Assembly: GCA_030453005.1 (NCBI GenBank)
Contig: JAKDLE010000109.1
Location: forward strand, 1-7,856
Direction of reading: 5' to 3'
DNA length: 7,856 nt
Source: Pseudonocardia sp.
Lineage (GTDB): Bacteria > Actinomycetota > Actinomycetes > Mycobacteriales > Pseudonocardiaceae
In this document: positions 5,276 to 7,856 of the stretch, in pieces
Layout of the letters: each line of letters opens with the position of its first letter
Position numbering within the stretch: position 1 is the first letter of the stretch
Notes under the pieces: generated by a model
Databases searched by the model: none
Seen by the model: only the letters and a program-made list of their open reading frames with translations
Told to the model about the DNA's origin: nothing
Position numbers and translations under genes: made by a program

Positions 5276-7856
5276 GACGGGAGGGCCGCGAGGCGCGCGG
5301 TGACCCGCTCGAAGTCGGCGACCGCGGTGACCCGCCGCTCGCGGATGCCGTCCACGACGTGGGCAGGCGCGTTGTCGACGAACCTCGGGTTGCCCAGCTT
5401 CTTGTCGGCCTGGTCGAGCTCCTTCTGCGCGGCGGCCAGGTCGCGGCCCAGCCGGGCGCGCTCGGCGACGACGTCGATGGCCCCGGAGGTGTCGAGCTCG
5501 ACGTGCACGGTGCCTGCCTCGAGTGCGACCTCCAACGTGGCGGTGGCGGCGAAGTCGTCGCCGGGTGCGTCGAGGCGGACGAGCGACGCGACGGCGGCGC
5601 GGTGCGCCCCCAGCCCGGCCTCGTCCAGCCCGACGAGGCGCGCGGCGACGCGCCGGGTGTCGGGGACCCGCTGCTCGGTGCGGAACCGGCGCACCTCGGT
5701 GACCAACTTCTGCAGCGCCGTGATCCGTGTCGTCGCCGCGGTGACGACCGGCGCGCCCGCCTCGGCAGGCCAGTCGGCGACGACCACCGACTCCCCGCCG
5801 GTGAGGCCCTGCCACAGCGCCTCGGTGATGAACGGCATGACCGGGTGCAGCAGGCGCAGCAGCGCGTCGAGGACGTGGCCGAGCACGGCGCGCGTGCCGG
5901 CCGCGGTGTCGGCGTCGGCGAGCTGGGGCTTGGCCAGCTCCAGGTACCACGCGCAGAACTCGTCCCACGTGAAGTGGTAGAGCGCCTCGGTGGCCTTGGC
6001 GAACTGGAAGTCCTCCAGCAGCGCGTCCACCTGTTCGCGCACCTGGGAGAGGCGGCCGAGGATCCAGGCGTCGGCGTCGGTGGGCCGCGCAGGCAGCGGC
6101 AGGGCGGGCGAGGCCCGGTTGGCGAGTGCGAGGCGCGTGGCGTTCCACAGCTTCGTGCCGAAGCTGCGGGCGGCGAGCACGGCGTCGTCGCCGATCGGCA
6201 TGTCGGTGCCCGGGTTGGCGCCGCGGGCGAGGGCGAACCGCAGCGCGTCGGTGCCGTAGGCGTCCATCCACGCCACCGGGTCGACGGTGTTGCCCGCCGA
6301 CTTCGACATCTTCTTGCCGTGCGCGTCGCGCACCATGCCGTGCAGGGCGATCGTGTCGAACGGGCGCTCGCCGTCCATCGCGTAGTGGCCCATCATCATC
6401 ATCCGGGCGACCCAGAAGAAGAGGATGTCGTACCCGGTGACCAGCACGGACGTCGGATAGAACTTCTCCAGGTCCGGTGTCTTGTCCGGCCAGCCGAGCG
6501 TGGAGAACGGCCACAGACCCGAGGAGAACCAGGTGTCGAGGACGTCGGGGTCCTGGGTGTACCCGGCCGGGGGCTGCTCGTCGGGGCCCAGGCACACGAC
6601 CTCGCCGTCGGGGCCGTACCAGACCGGGATGCGGTGGCCCCACCACAGCTGCCGGGAGATGCACCAGTCGTGCATGTTGTCGACCCAGCCGAACCAGCGC
6701 GGCTCCATCTCCTTGGGATGGACGGCGACGGAGCCGTCGCGCACCGCGTCGCCCGCGACCCGGGCCAGGGGCTCCACCTTGACGAACCACTGCAGGCTCA
6801 GCCGCGGCTCGATCGGCTCCCTGGTGCCGCGCGAGGAGTGTCCGACGCTGTGCACGTAGGGCCGCCTCTCCGCGACGATCCGGCCCTGCGCGGCCAGCGC
6901 CTCGCGCACCTTCACCCGTGCGGTGAACCGGTCCATGCCGTCGAACTCCGTGCCCGTGCCGGTGATCCGGCCGGACTCGTCCATGATCGTGGGCATCGGG
7001 AGGCCGTGGCGGCGACCGATCTCGAAGTCGTTCGGGTCGTGGGCCGGGGTGACCTTGACCGCGCCGGTGCCGAACGCCGGGTCGACACCGCTGTCGGCCA
7101 CGACCGGGATCATGCGTCCGACCAGCGGCAGCTCGATCTCGCGGCCGACGAGGTGGACGTAGCGCTCGTCCTCAGGATGCACCGCGACGGCCGTGTCGCC
7201 CAGCATCGTCTCGACGCGGGTGGTGGCGACGACGATCGCGTCGTCCCCGGCCCCGTAGCGCATGGAGACGAGCTCGCCGTCGACCTCCCGGTGCTCGACC
7301 TCGACGTCGGAGAGCACGCTGCGCATCTCCGGGCTCCAGTTGACCATCCGCTCCGCGCGGTAGATCAGGCCCTCGTCGAACAGACGCGTGAAGCGCGTGA
7401 GAACGGCGCGGTTGGAGCGTGAGTCCATGGTGAAGCGCTCGCGTGACCAGTCGACGCTGTCGCCCAGGCGCCGCATCTGCGCCAGGATCGCGCCGCCGTG
7501 CTCGGCCTTCCACTCCCAGGTGCGCTCGACGAACGCCTCCCGGCCCAGCTCACGACGACTCGTGCCCTCAGCCGCGAGTGCCTTCTCCACCAGCGCGTGC
7601 ACGGCGATCGAGGCGTGATCCATCCCCGGCAGCCACAGCGTCTCGTAGCCCTGCATGCGGCGACGACGGACCAGGATATCGATGAGCGTGTGCTCGAAGG
7701 CGTGCCCGATGTGCAGGCTGCCGGTGACGTTGGGCGGCGGGATGACGACGCAGAACGGCGGCTTGTCGCTGCCCGCGTCCGCGGTGAAGTACCCGGCGTC
7801 GACCCACCGCTGGTACATGGCGCCCTCTACCTCGCCCGGGCTCCACTTGTCGGGGA
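5272..7856 (-). CDS. valS: Valyl-tRNA synthetase, 5' end cut off by the window edge
   Basis: Class I aminoacyl-tRNA synthetase that charges tRNA-Val with valine in the cytoplasm and hydrolyses mischarged threonine. Residues are numbered from the Met at 7818. The catalytic domain has [13 protein letters not shown] (27-39, HIGH box 36-39) and KMSKS (503-507). The inserted CP1 editing domain has [13 protein letters not shown] (197-209) and [12 protein letters not shown] (250-261). [13 protein letters not shown] (384-396) is the usual ValS signature. An anticodon-binding domain follows, then a C-terminal coiled-coil arm (about 783-848). The Met at 7818 is probably not the start: the open frame continues to the edge, and the upstream residues [12 protein letters not shown] fit the ValS N-terminus (a Trp, then VE before the Tyr-x-x-Trp). 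About 10-25 residues are likely missing. Oddity: the normally invariant HAGIATQ reads HASIAVH (68-74). The stop overlaps folC by four bases. Identity is certain; the true start is not visible. Confidence 0.97.
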   Translation of the reverse strand, partial: PDKWSPGEVEGAMYQRWVDAGYFTADAGSDKPPFCVVIPPPNVTGSLHIGHAFEHTLIDILVRRRRMQGYETLWLPGMDHASIAVHALVEKALAAEGTSRRELGREAFVERTWEWKAEHGGAILAQMRRLGDSVDWSRERFTMDSRSNRAVLTRFTRLFDEGLIYRAERMVNWSPEMRSVLSDVEVEHREVDGELVSMRYGAGDDAIVVATTRVETMLGDTAVAVHPEDERYVHLVGREIELPLVGRMIPVVADSGVDPAFGTGAVKVTPAHDPNDFEIGRRHGLPMPTIMDESGRITGTGTEFDGMDRFTARVKVREALAAQGRIVAERRPYVHSVGHSSRGTREPIEPRLSLQWFVKVEPLARVAGDAVRDGSVAVHPKEMEPRWFGWVDNMHDWCISRQLWWGHRIPVWYGPDGEVVCLGPDEQPPAGYTQDPDVLDTWFSSGLWPFSTLGWPDKTPDLEKFYPTSVLVTGYDILFFWVARMMMMGHYAMDGERPFDTIALHGMVRDAHGKKMSKSAGNTVDPVAWMDAYGTDALRFALARGANPGTDMPIGDDAVLAARSFGTKLWNATRLALANRASPALPLPARPTDADAWILGRLSQVREQVDALLEDFQFAKATEALYHFTWDEFCAWYLELAKPQLADADTAAGTRAVLGHVLDALLRLLHPVMPFITEALWQGLTGGESVVVADWPAEAGAPVVTAATTRITALQKLVTEVRRFRTEQRVPDTRRVAARLVGLDEAGLGAHRAAVASLVRLDAPGDDFAATATLEVALEAGTVHVELDTSGAIDVVAERARLGRDLAAAQKELDQADKKLGNPRFVDNAPAHVVDGIRERRVTAVADFERVTARLAALPS

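Noticed and set aside
3767..5980. A 737-aa open frame on the plus strand opposite folC and valS
   Set aside because: It is antisense to two certain genes. Its composition (runs of Arg, Gly, His, Asp) is what reading the complement of GC-rich codons yields, and no domain is recognisable.
3800..6790. A 996-aa minus-strand frame that would fuse extra sequence to the FolC N-terminus
   Set aside because: Everything before about 5275 overlaps the certain valS in another frame and is Arg/Pro-rich nonsense. It is an unblocked frame, not a fusion protein.
5359..7422. A 687-aa open frame on the plus strand opposite valS
   Set aside because: Same antisense effect of strong third-position GC; no family motif and no ribosome site.
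1..7856. Mobile element, CRISPR array, defence island or toxin-antitoxin pair
   Set aside because: No direct-repeat array, no inverted terminal repeats with a transposase, no integrase and no toxin-like small gene pair; six of the seven genes belong to clearly recognisable metabolic or housekeeping families.

Overview
This is a very GC-rich stretch with seven genes, all on the minus strand, so transcription runs from high to low coordinates. The organism is an actinomycete. The evidence is the GC-saturated third codon positions, frequent GTG starts, the block valS-folC-DUF4233-ndk, which has the same order as Rv2448c-Rv2445c in Mycobacterium tuberculosis, and protein wording close to mycobacterial and Streptomyces homologues. 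A Pseudonocardiales-type host is my guess, not something the sequence proves.

Right half (about 7856 to 2764): a conserved housekeeping block. valS (valyl-tRNA synthetase) enters from the right edge and lacks its first codons. It overlaps folC (dihydrofolate/folylpolyglutamate synthase) by four bases (GTGA). After 73 bases comes a small four-helix membrane protein (DUF4233) with a strong Shine-Dalgarno site. After a 171-base gap containing a strong hairpin comes ndk (nucleoside diphosphate kinase). ndk has no visible Shine-Dalgarno site but has a TANNNT box seven bases before its GTG, which suggests a leaderless mRNA from its own promoter.

Left half (about 2650 to 60): a less standard group. 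A nucleoside phosphorylase-fold protein of unassigned specificity overlaps a TspO/MBR-like multi-pass membrane protein by four bases (ATGA). Then, 54 bases on, comes a complete dapA (4-hydroxy-tetrahydrodipicolinate synthase). This DapA resembles the enterobacterial enzyme more than the usual actinobacterial one, and no other lysine gene is nearby. Two terminator-like hairpins after ndk separate the two halves.

I found no RNA gene, CRISPR array, insertion sequence, phage gene or obvious new system. No gene-free gap exceeds about 170 bases. The points most worth a second look are the altered HAGIATQ-type motif in ValS, the atypical active-site residues of the phosphorylase-like protein and the hairpin against its start codon, the phosphorylase/TspO-like coupling, and the proteobacterial-type DapA with most of the lysine-feedback site. 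Comparisons with named homologues are from memory, since no search could be run.
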